NCBI GenBank assembly: GCA_949361645.1
Contig: OX442415.1
Span: forward strand, 717,501-781,500
Source: Spongilla lacustris
Taxonomy: Eukaryota; Porifera; Demospongiae; Spongillida; Spongillidae
DNA length: 64,000 bases
Direction: 5' to 3'
Shown piece by piece: positions 11,724 through 22,800 of this stretch. Position 1 is the first letter of the stretch; each line of letters opens with the position of its first letter. The notes beneath the pieces were generated by a model. That model had not been told where the DNA came from and did no database searches. It was given only the letters and a program-made list of their open reading frames with translations. A program made the translations under genes and the position numbers.

Positions 11724-11731
11724 TGACGTCA
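11724..11731. promoter_or_regulatory. CRE-like TGACGTCA
   Basis: A perfect CRE palindrome lies about 50 bp upstream of a short ATG exon candidate and about 700 bp upstream of the first sure PSMD2 exon. It may be part of the PSMD2 promoter, by position only. Confidence 0.3.
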
Positions 11732-11779
11732 CCGAGTTCGTCATTGCAGCCATAACGGCTATGTTTGTACGTAGCTCAA

Positions 11780-11811
11780 ATGGAGGCAGTCACTTCACAA
11801 GCTGCACAAAG
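11780..11811 (+). CDS. Possible 5' exon (PSMD2?)
   Basis: An ATG opens the frame MEAVTSQAAQ and runs to a good GTACGT donor. Its 32 nt leave phase 2, which does not fit the phase-0 exon at 12400, so at least one further exon would be required. The N-terminus of PSMD2 is poorly conserved and cannot be used as a test. Confidence 0.2.
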
Positions 11812-11891
11812 GTACGTGTTATAATAAGGTCATAGGGCTAGCCAGACAAGGAAGTATGCGGATACACCACGGTACAATTTACAAACATAAT

Positions 11892-12107
11892 TTATCTGTG
11901 TATCTCTGCCATTACTACCACAGGTACCATGGCTACTACCATCTCTTCAGTAAGGGTTGGATGATCCTTTAGCACGTGATCAAGTTCAGTTACAGTAGCT
12001 CCTCTGATGGTTGGGTATCTAGAAGGTATCTGCAGCTGTTCAAGTCCCCAGGCCTGTGTCATGCAGACCACACCCCTCCACCCCAGGTCTTCCAATGCAT
12101 GTTTGGT
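11892..12107 (-). CDS. Possible terminal exon of an unrecognised gene
   Basis: A minus-strand frame reads HALEDLGWRGVVCM, TQAWGLEQLQIPSRYP and TIRGATVTELDHVL and ends MAEIHR-stop. The composition (regular W, P, G and hydrophobics) looks like real protein and differs from the surrounding repeats. I do not recognise the family. No clean AG acceptor was found directly at the left edge of the protein-like stretch. It lies opposite to PSMD2, between its candidate first exon and its first certain exon. Confidence 0.3.
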   Translation of the reverse strand, partial: TKHALEDLGWRGVVCMTQAWGLEQLQIPSRYPTIRGATVTELDHVLKDHPTLTEEMVVAMVPVVVMAEIHR

Positions 12108-12399
12108 TGTCAGTCAGCAGATGTACTGAGTAGATAACAAGAAGACATCACATGTGCTGTGTGTATGTAATCACAGCTGCTGCAAACACCACAAAGCAAA
12201 ATCTACCATGAGGTGGATCATGTGATCCACTGGTTACTCCCAAGAGGTGGATCATGTGAGTCCCATGTGATTCCTTATGGGGGACTAGGTGTATAGGTAC
12301 TGGGGACTAGGTGTATACAAGTAGGTACAGGTGTGTGGACTGGGGACTAGGTTTGTAGTGTCTGTTGGTCATAGCACACCCACCTTCCCTCTTCCCCAG

Positions 12400-15300
12400 T
12401 CCTCGGACACAGGCCCAGAGGAGCTCTTGCAAAGCCTGCTGTGCCTCAGGGCAGAGATCAGGTCTTCCACCTCTTCCATGACCTCTGTACCCAAGCCACT
12501 CAAGCTGCTGGCAGAGCACTACACACAGCTGAAGGAGGTCTACCTCAACATGGTACGGGGGCAATGGGCTATACCAGCTGGCCCATTGAGCCCTTGTTGT
12601 TCTATTTAGAGCACATCAAAGGAGGAGGCTGGTGCAGTGCTGGCCGATGTTCTCTCGGTCCTAGCCGTGACAGTGGAGGACAAGAACAGAGACTGTCTCC
12701 ACTTCAGACTGGCTGGCTCCAAGGAGAGGATCAGCTCCTTTGGGCACCCCTATATCAGGTGGTGTGCATTATTTTGGATGGGGGCGCTTACATGTACAGA
12801 AGAATAAGAAGTGTTAATGACACTCTTAGGGTGATTGGCAATGCCTTCAAATATTTGTCATCATGTACTTAGCGAGACAGCAGATCAAGGTTACATTGGA
12901 TTGGTGCATTTAAATGATGTAATCAGTAGTACATGTGTGCACTGCTTGTGAGGTCTTTTGATGTTCACTTTGGTGTCCTCCCCATCAGACGTGTGTATAC
13001 ACAGATCCCAGAGGAGTGGACAGTTCTCTCCTCCCCTGAGGACAGCCTTCATGGCCTGGTTGTGGACATTGCCTCTTACTGCCTCCAGCACAGTGCAGAG
13101 ACTGAAGCATGTGACCTCCTCATGGAGATAGAGCAGATTGATCTGATTGTGTCCCTGGTAACCACGGAAACCTTTGGGCGAGTGTGCCTGTACCTTTCCA
13201 GGTAATTGTCTACCTCCTCCCCAGTCCACGGTATTCCTTCTATATACACACCCCTCACCAGTTGTGTCAAGTATGTCCCAGAACCAGAAGACTCCATACT
13301 GCTCAACACCACCATCAAGATCTACCTCAAGTTCCAACAGTACCCCCAAGCCCTCAGGCCGGCCATGATGCTCAATGATCGGGAACTGATCAAAAAGATC
13401 TTCCATCAGTGTCAAAACAGGTCTGTGTGTCCATGGGGTGGTTTGGTTCATCATGTGTTTTGATTCCTGGACCATGGATTGGTTTGGTCACTGATCCATG
13501 GGGTGGTATGGTTCCTGGACCATGGGGTGGTACGGTTCCTGGAGTATAAGGTGGTAGGGTTTCTGGACCATGGGGTGGTATGGTTCCTGGACCATGGGGT
13601 GGTACGGTTCCTGGAGTATAAGGTGGTAGGGTTTCTGGACCATGGGGTGGTATGGTTCCTGGACCACGGGGTGGTATGGTTCCTGGACCATGAGGTGGTA
13701 TGGTTCCTGGACCATGGGAGGTGCCTCATAGTTTCTCTCTGGTCTCCCAGTGTTGTTCGTAAGCAGCTGTCCTTCATGTTGGGCAGACAGCAGATGTTCC
13801 GGGAGCTTGACGAAGACTGCTCTGATGCTGATGACCTCACCGAGATCATGTCCAATGTACACCTCAACACCAACTTCCTCAACCTGGCCAGAGAGGTGTG
13901 GTCACCTTGATGTGTCCTCACCTTGCTGTTATCACTGACCAGAGAACACATAACAGTGTACAGGTGGGACAACTCAAGAGTGTTCCTAAACATGTCCGCC
14001 TCTGTAACTACGGAACGATAATGCTGGCTCCAATTTTTTTATACATATATACTAGGTGAAGCTCGAAGAAAGTGCTAACACAATTGGAAACAATTGACCA
14101 TGTTCCGTTTTTGAGTTGTGGTTGGTTATTGATTTTCATATTTTCGCGGTAAAACCCCGCGTAAAGTAGATGTCGCGGAACAAGCTGTATTAAATCTCCA
14201 ATTAAGCTGATGTTACAACGAAAACTATAGGTACATACATACATGACTGCTGTATTTGTGCAACGAATTTTGAAGCAGGATGACATGAGGTCAGTGAGGT
14301 ATAGTGGATGATAACCCCTCGACCTAAAGGTTATTCGTTTTCTTAATTGAAGAGACTTGCATGTAAAAAAAATTAAGTTTCATTGTGAGGAAAGATGTGA
14401 AAGAAAGTGTCATAAATCGCCAAAAGATTGTGCGTTTAGTTAGTAAGATATAAGACATTGAAAATTAATTAGGCAGCATTGTATTTAATTAGGGCGCGCG
14501 CGAGGCATGCGTGAGTGCGATCGCGCGAATTCATATCGTTACGCAAATAACATCGGAATGTCTCTACAGTACTGTGTACATACAATGTTTTAAGCTGCAG
14601 TATTGTTTGCATCATCCATCATCTTCACTGACTCTGTAGTCGTCATCAGAATCCTGTAACTCATATACACTATCTTCTTGACCACTGTCTATTTCACTAT
14701 CTAGATGGGCTAGGTCAACAGAAGATAGCTGCAGACCATCACGTAACAGCTCTTCCTCAGCAAGTTTCTCCTTCATCCATTTTTCCCTGGCTTCCTTGTT
14801 CTTGTGCCATGGTTTGAACTTCTTCCCTAAATTCTGATACTCAGAAAATAAAATTGTTCGATGTGACTTGAACTGTTTAACTTGCTTCACAGCTTCAGAT
14901 GCTATCACTTTCCTCATGTAGAGTCTCTGATAGTCACGTGTCATTCGAAAATACTTTCGAATAGTATATAGTGAAATATTATCCTCAAGCAGAGATGAAG
15001 GTATAAGTTTAACCATGTCACAAAAGTTGAAATTGCAAAACATCTTCATGAAAACCTTAGACCGTCCCCAGCAATATTCAATAGCAGAACACTCACAATG
15101 GTATTTGGGAGTAAAATCACACTTGTGCCCTCTACTTCTAATGTATTATGCAAGAGCTGAATCATTTACAGCTTCTTTGAAGTCTCGACACTTGATGATA
15201 GCCTCTTCCATGCTGAGATTTTTATCAACTATTACCTGCCCTTTGATTGTCCTTTTCCCATCCCTTGTCATTCCATCTTTCCATAATCCACGTTCCCACA

Positions 15301-18300
15301 ATATTTGCTTTAACCCCTTTGGCTTTCCAATATAGTCAGTCGGCTTGCATTTAGACTTTTGGCAGTAAAATGGAGGAAGATCACCTTCTCTGAAAAAAAG
15401 ATACTGCTCTTCACCTTGCCTAAAATGCGATTTGGGTCCAAACTCCTCTAGGATTACAGTCTTCTCTCTTACCTTATAGGCATTAGAGCCTGGTTTCCCT
15501 CCGTACCTTGTATTGAAGTTTGACAGCACCAAAGCATCTTCACTGTAAGCCGCATGGCCAGAACTCCAATCAAATGAGATGTCTGCAGTACAGCCAGGAA
15601 ACTTCAGCTCAAAAACATCAATGAACTCATCCACCTGCTTAATCATATGCTTGTGATCCCAGTATCCCTCCTTGCCATTTCCTGTGCCGTAGTTGAAAAG
15701 CCTCATAAATAGATAGGAGAATCCATGTGGATCCAAAGGCACAACAGATGTGAGCTTCTCCTTTCCTGAAAAATGATTATATTAAGTTTATGTCATAGGG
15801 ACAATTTTGCACCACTTACCTTTTATTGTCCTCATGTTATTTATGTGCTGCAGATCTTCATTGCAGAGCAGAATCATTCCTGATACTTCTGTGAGAAAGC
15901 CACTTGCCATCACACCTCTACCCTCTCCCTTTTTCCTGATGACCTGCTGATCTTTGAGGAACCAAGCCTTACTTTGAGCAGCATAACTTTTGTAAATGCT
16001 TTCATCTTGGACAACATGAATTAGCCTTTTAGAGCTTGGATGAGTCCAATCAATCTTTTTGCTCCACAATCCTCCTAATGGATACTTATCCTTGTCCATC
16101 CGTAACTTGGAAAAGTCAAACCGCACATCATCTACATGAAATTCCAGTACAGGCACCTCTTGATTGTCCCATAGTTCCTTAGGAAGTGTTACCTCAGAAA
16201 TGAGCATCTCATTGCATTCCACCTTTTCACCACTTTCAGGATCCAGTGTGCAAAGAAGTTCCTTTGCTTCATGCATGTTTATATGAAGATATAAAGGCAT
16301 GTACTTTTCACTCTCTTGTCTTCGAGCAAGCCAGCTATCCCGATATTCAAGTACATCCTCTCGGTCATGCCCATCAAAATACACACCACTAGAAATGTAC
16401 TTGCTTGTACAACCCAATTTGTATAGCCACTTCCGGGCAGTCTCTTTGGAAATTGGAGCACGAATACCATTCAGTGACTGAACATCAACATCTTTTAGGA
16501 GGACGGTGTTCACAAATATCTGGAAGTCAGTAACTTTCATATTGGGTATTCCTTTTGGGGCAGCATTCTCCATAATAAAAGTTCTAGCTTTCATCTTGAA
16601 AGCTTCATCAGTGAGTATCCATGGTCTCTGATGGCGCCCTTTCTTGGAGGGTATGAAGGTAAAACCTCCCAACTCAAAGTCCCTCTTCCAACGCAAAAGT
16701 GTCCTAGCATGAACCTTTGGACAAGCATGAATTGAGCACCATTCAGCCACAACATACATGTTTTCCGACTTTCGTCTCAAACTGTTCAGCTCTGTATACA
16801 AGCGATGAAGCAATGATGCTCGTATAGTCAAATCCATAACTTGCGCCTTTGAGAGATCATCTACTGTAACTGTTTCTGGAGTGCCTTTTTCTTTCTCGTT
16901 GCTTGTGTAAAGTTGTAGCCCGCTTCTTTTCATGTGCACTACCTTTGGGCTTCTTGCTTGGTCCTGCTGACATGGAGGCTAAATCGATCTCAACGGCAGT
17001 TGGAAGTCTTGAATCATGACTGGCAGAGTTATCAGCTGTGCAGCTAGATGTATGTCTACTTGTTAAATGGGTCTCTGGAAATGTAACCACCTCCCTGGAA
17101 TCACATACCATTCTATAATGTGACTGAACAGTTAGTGCTTCTACTTCTGTACGTCTCGTAACTGCAACACATATTCTGCGCTGTTCCGCTTCATTCCCAT
17201 GCGGAAATGACGTCGACAACGATGTACCAGGATTATCATCAGTTACAGCAGCCACGAGTGTGATGTAAAAACGCCACGCATCGTTCCGTTGTTTGTAGAC
17301 TCGAGTTACATTTTCACTGACCCTTAGTACTCTGTATAGCAACTGAGAGCCTGCATGATCATCAGCATTGTGCAGCGGACCGGCAGCACTATTGCACTCC
17401 ATTTGTGCACAAAATAAACAAAAGCCGCTTGAAACACTTGCGGTCAAGCGGCCTAATCAGATAATGAGGGAGTGTCTCATTATAGCAAATTCACACACTT
17501 TAAACCTTTATAACTTTTTAACTGTTCACAGCCAAACCATTTTGAAAACTGTATTCAATGCTATATTGTCTAAAGTTGATAGTAATACCTTACGGAGGCA
17601 GCAGTATTGCTCTGATTATAAGGACATTCACTTTGAATCACTAATTAGCATTATTCAGAAAACAAGAAACAGCGTAACTTTTTTATTTTAATGCCTCCAC
17701 TGAATATTTCTTAGACACATTGTTGATTCCCAATGCCCAATAATGTGGTCTAGGCAGTACCCTTTGGCTGTGAACGGGAGAAAAGATACTGGAAAGTACA
17801 AAGAAGGACGCTTGGCGGAATACTCTTGAGTTGTCCCACCTGTAGCACATCTGTCCCTCCAATGGTAACTATGGCTACATGTTCCCTTCACAGCTGGACA
17901 TAATGGAGCCAAAGGTTCCTGAAGACATATACAAAGCACACTTGGAACATGCACGTGAGTACCTCCCCCTATGGGCGTGGCACCTCACATTGCTGTTGGG
18001 GGTGTGGCCCACCAGGGTTCAGTTTGGCCAACACAGTGGACTCTGCGCGAGCCAACTTGGCTTCCTCCCTGGTGAACGGCTTTGTGAATGCGGGGTTTGG
18101 TCAGGACAAGCTGCTGACCAACGATGGGAACAAGTGGCTGTACAAGAATAAGGGTTACGGCATGATGAGTGCCACAGCCTCCCTTGGGCTGGTCCTGCTG
18201 TGGGACGTGGAGGGAGGCCTCACACAGATAGACAAGTTCCTGTACTCCACTGAAGACTACATCAAGGTGTGTCACCTATCTCTTGTCCTCATCCTCCTCA

Positions 18301-19781
18301 CCCCCTACCCCTACACCTCCTCCTCATCCTTCTCTCCCACTCTCTCCTCCCCATCCCACTCCCTCCTCCCCAGTCTGGAGCTCTTCTGGCTTGTGGTATA
18401 GTCAACTGTGGAGTGAGGATCCAGCCTTAGCACTGCTCTCCGATTATGTTGTGCACCAATCCAATACCATGAGGCTAGGGGCCATCATTGGGTATGTTAG
18501 GGGTGCCATGAGGCTAGGGGCCATCATTGGGTATGTTAGGGTTAAGGGTATATTAGGGAAGCAGTAAATCACCTCCCTCCCCTCCCCTCTCCCCCTAGCC
18601 TAGGACTGGCCTATGCAGGCTCAGCCAGGGAGGATGTGATACAACTACTTACTCCTGTCCTCCTGGACCCCTCCTCCTCTTTGGAGGTGTGTGTTGCCAT
18701 GGTGATGATCCCTGTACCCCCTCACAGCAGGCCCCTCCCCCCACCAGGTGATGTGTCTGGCTGCTCTCTCCTGTGGTATGGCTGTGGGCAGCTGCCATGA
18801 TGAGCTCACACAGACCCTCCTCCTCATCATGACAAAGAAGGACTGTGCTGAGCTGGCCAAGACCCACAGCAGGTACATGTACCTGGCCTTGGCCCTAGGT
18901 CTGCTCCACCTGGGCAAGCCTGCTGGCATCAGCATATTCCTGGAGGTGCTCAAGACTGTACCAGAGCCTTTCAGATCATTTGCCAGCACCATGTTGGAGA
19001 TATGTGCATATGTGGGTGAGTGAGGGGAGGGAGGGGGAGGGGCTTTTAAAGGTATTGTTGTTCAACCACAAGGGGTGTTACATTTTGTTAACTACCTCTG
19101 TAGCCACACCCTCACAATTGAATGCATAAAGTACCTATCAGAAACCCCTCCCCCTCTGCCCCCAACATGAGAGATTGATACTTTTTAATTGGTACAAGTG
19201 GTTACTCCTCCCCAGACCTACTGTCTCCTTTATCATTGTTGGTACCAACCATTAATTAACCTTAAAGTCTGCAGATCGTGTACTTTAATAAAATATTTTT
19301 AAAATGATAAAAGGCGTATGGGAAATTATCGAACAATTCAAGATGGAGAATGGAGAATAAAAACATTAATAATTACACAGATTTCATCATGATAGCTATT
19401 GGAAATATACAATGATATGGAATTTTAATTTTTTTAACTTTTTGAACTTGTGGCCCCCCCCCCCCCCCCTTTCCTCCTCCCCAGGCTCAGGTGCAGTCCT
19501 GAAGATACAGGAGCTACTGCACATCTGTAGTGATCACTATGGCGACAAGCCAACAGCAGAACAGTCATCTACTGATGGTAGAGACATCCCCTTTGTGAGG
19601 GTACCACTTCAGAACGTCCAACTGTTGTGTGTTCACAGAAAAGGCATCAGACAAGGTAGCTGATAAAGGAAAGAAAGAGAGGATGGAAGTAGGAGGAGGG
19701 CTCTAATTAGAACTGCATGGTGTTGACATTGCCTCTGTCATTTTTTCAGAAAAGGAGCAGAAACCAGATAAGGACATATGG
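12400..19781 (+). CDS. PSMD2: 26S proteasome non-ATPase subunit 2 (Rpn1), 5' two thirds
   Basis: Exons fitting GT-AG and phase: 12400-12552, 12610-12758, 12989-13201, 13262-13420, 13751-13895, 17894-17954, 18016-18266, 18374-18491, 18599-18686, 18748-19015, 19485-19577, 19750-19781. Protein signatures match animal PSMD2 throughout: [80 protein letters not shown], then PC repeats (GAIIGLGLAYAG). PSMD2 is the largest base subunit of the proteasome regulatory particle and binds ubiquitin receptors. Exon 18374-18491 is 118 nt where phase needs 2 mod 3, and about 10 nt are missing at GVR/DPALALL relative to the family; read literally it hits a stop soon after. Intron 13896-17893 carries a transposon. 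The next intron carries a 7.8-kb minisatellite. The N-terminus and the exon for the MGAHQG...FGHL region were not found. The 3' part continues at 28230. Confidence 0.9.
13478..13725. repeat. 24-bp minisatellite in PSMD2 intron
   Basis: Units GGTGGTATGGTTCCTGGACC repeat about ten times, with a 75-bp higher-order pattern that includes GGAGTATAAGG. The 24-bp period keeps all frames open, which explains the apparent ORFs on both strands. It lies in the intron 13421-13750. Confidence 0.85.
13961..17842 (-). mobile_element. IS630/Tc1/mariner-clan DNA transposon, 3.88 kb, TA target duplication
   Basis: Terminal inverted repeats start CAGGTGGGACAACTCAAGAG on both ends (left 13961, right ending 17842, reverse strand), about 26 bp with one mismatch. 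TA flanks both sides (13959-13960 and 17843-17844). Removing the element with one TA restores a 113-bp PSMD2 intron with normal GT and AG ends. It encodes a DDE transposase on the minus strand (opposite to PSMD2). The 3' third of the element (plus-strand left end) is AT-rich and non-coding, and includes a direct CGCGCG-rich stretch near 14490-14530. TA duplication plus a DDE catalytic core define the clan; I do not assign a named family. Confidence 0.85.
14612..17447 (-). pseudogene. DDE transposase with one spliced intron and one in-frame stop
   Basis: The N-terminal frame is 17447-16857. The main frame is 16939-15820 (MHMKRSG...), followed by a 54-bp GT-AG intron (15819-15766) and the frame 15765-14612. 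A helix-turn-helix-like segment ([13 protein letters not shown]) precedes [18 protein letters not shown]. Catalytic candidates are D in VVQDES (codon 16006-16004), D in ISFDWSSGH (15571-15569) and E in AIEYCWG (15079-15077), in the order DDE. I recall similar proteins in fungi (YVDGHEREDV, FDxSSxH, NPIE motifs). A TAA at 15148-15146 interrupts the frame between D2 and E; the frame resumes unchanged to a D/E-rich C-terminus. The N-terminal frame overlaps the main one out of phase near 16930, by either an unrecognised intron or a frameshift. The element is probably no longer active. Confidence 0.75.
18467..18546. repeat. 37-bp tandem duplication across a PSMD2 splice donor
   Basis: ATGAGGCTAGGGGCCATCAT followed by TGGGTATGTTAGGG occurs twice in succession. 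Exon end plus donor (GG|GTATGT) is therefore present twice, so two alternative 5' splice sites exist for exon 18374-18491. Only use of the first matches PSMD2. Confidence 0.8.
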
Positions 19782-19802
19782 GTGAGGCTGGCATGTGTAA
19801 GC

Positions 19803-22800
19803 ATACATGTACATCACCCTCACTCCTCATACATGTACATCATCCTCACCCCTCCTCATACATGTACATCACCCTCACCCCTCCTCATACATGTACATCA
19901 ACCTCACCCCTCCTCATACATGTACATCACCCTCACCCCTCTTCATACATGTACATCACCCTCACCCCTCCTCATACATGTACATCACCCTCACCCCTCC
20001 TCATACATGTACATCACCCTCACCCCTCCTCATACTTGAACATCACCCTCACCCCTCCTCATACATGTACATCACCCTCACCCCTCCTCATACATGTACA
20101 TCACCCTCACCCCTCCTCATACATGTACATCACCCTCACCCCTCCTCATACATGTACATCACCCTCACCCCTCCTCATACATGTACATCACCCTCACCCC
20201 TCCTCATACATGTACATCACCCTCACCCCTCCTCATACATCACCCTCACCCTCCTCATACATGTACATCACCCTCACCCCTCCTCATACATCACCCTCAC
20301 CCCTCCTCATACATGTACATCACCCTCACCCCTCCTCATACATGTACATCACCCTCACCCCTCCTCATACATGTACATCACCCTCACCCCTCCTCATACA
20401 TGTACATCACCCTCACCCCTCCTCATACATGCACATCACCCTCACCCCTCCTCATACATGTACATCACCCTCACCGCTCCTCATACATGTACATCACCCT
20501 CACCCCTCCTCATACATGTACATCACCCTCACCCCTCCTCATACATGTACATCACCCTCACCCCTCCTCATACATGTACATCACCCTCACCCCTCCTCAT
20601 ACATGTACATCACCCTCACCCCTCCTCATACATGTGCATCACCCTCACCCCTCCTCATACATGTACATCACCCTCACCCCTCCTCATACATGTACATCAC
20701 CCTCACCCCTCCTCATACATGTGCATCACCCTCACCCCTCCTCATACATGTACATCACCCTCACCCCTCCTCATACATGTACATCACCCTCACTCCTCCT
20801 CATACATGTACATCACCCTCACCCCTCCTCATACATGTACATCACCCTCACCCCTCCTCATACATGTACATCCATCACCCTCACCTCATACATGTACATC
20901 ACCCTCAGCCCTCCTCATACATGTACATCACCCTCACCCCTCCTCATACATGTACATCACCCTCACCCCTCCTCATACATGTACATCACCCTCACCCCTC
21001 CTCATACATGTACATCACCCTCACCCCTCCTCATACATGTACATTACCCTCACCCCTCCTCGTACATGTACATCACCCTCACCCCTCCTCATACATGTAC
21101 ATCACCCTCACCCCTCCTCGTACATGTACATCACCCTCACCCCTCCTCATACATGTACATCACCCTCACCCCTCCTCATACATGTACATCACCCTCACTC
21201 CTCCTCATACATGTACATCACCCTCACCCCTCCTCATACATGTACATCACCCTCACCCCTCCTCATACATGTACATCACCCTCACCCCTTCTCATACATG
21301 TACATCACCCTCACCCCTCCTCATACATGTGCATCACCCTCACCCCTCCTCATACATGTACATCACCCTCACCCCTCCTTATACATGCACATCACCCTCA
21401 CCCCTCCTCATACATGTACATCACCCTCACTCCTCCTCATACATGTACATCACCCTTACCCCTCCTCACACATGTACATCACCCTCACCCCTCCTCATAC
21501 ATGTACATCACCCTCACCCCTCCTCATACATGTACATCACCCTCACCACTCCTCATACATGTACATCACCCTCACCCCTCCTCATACATGTACATCACCC
21601 TCACCCCTTCTCATACATGTACATCACCCTCACCCCTCCTCATACATGTGCATCACCCTCACCCCTCCTCATACATGTACATCACCCTCACCCCTCCTCA
21701 TACATGTACATCACCCTCACCCCTCCTCATACATGTACATCACCCTCACCCCTCCTCATACATGTACATCACCCTCACCCCTCCTCATACATGTACATCA
21801 CCCTCACCCCTCCTCATACATGTACATCACCCTCACCCCTCCTCATACATGCACATCACCCTCACTCCTCCTCATACATGTACATCACCCTCACCCCTCC
21901 TCATACATGTACATCACCCTCACCCCTCCTCATACATGTGCATCACCCTCACCCCTCCTCATACATGTACATCACCCTCACCCCTCCTCATACATGCACA
22001 TCACCCTCACTCCTCCTCATACATGTACATCACCCTCACCCCTCCTCATACATGTACATCACCCTCACCCCTCCTCATACATCACCCTCACCCCTCCTCA
22101 TACATCACCCTCACTCCTCCTCATACATGTACATCACCCTCACCCCTCCTCATACATGTACATCACCCTGACTCCTCCTCATACATGTACATCACCCTCA
22201 CCCCTCCTCATACATGTACATCACCCTCACCCCTCCTCATACATGCACATCACCCTCACTCCTCCTCATACATGTACATCACCCTCACCCCTCCTCATAC
22301 ATGTACATCACCCTCACCCCTCCTCATACATGTGCATCACCCTCACCCCTCCTCATACATGTACATCACCCTCACCCCTCCTCATACATGCACATCACCC
22401 TCACTCCTCCTCATACATGTACATCACCCTCACCCCTCCTCATACATGTACATCACCCTCACCCCTCCTCATACATCACCCTCACCCCTCCTCATACATG
22501 TACATCACCCTCACTCCTCCTCATACATGTACATCACCCTCACCCCTCCTCATACATGTACATCACCCTCACCCCTCATACATGTACATCACCCTCACCC
22601 CTCCTCATACATGTACACCACCCTCACCCCTCCTCATACATGTACATCCATCACCCTCACCTCATACATGTACATCACCCTCACCCCTCCTCATACATGT
22701 ACATCACCCTCACCCCTCCTCATACATGTACATCACCCTCACCCCTCCTCATACATGTACATCACCCTCACCCCTCCTCATACATGTACATCACCCTCAC

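Noticed and set aside
13479..13993. ORFs on both strands in the PSMD2 intron
   Set aside because: A 24-bp repeat keeps all frames open; the sequence is intronic between certain exons.
19639..19688. Extra PSMD2 exon ([17 protein letters not shown])
   Set aside because: Has an AG acceptor and GT donors, but both possible lengths leave a phase that cannot join the exon at 19750, whereas 19577 joins 19750 directly in phase.
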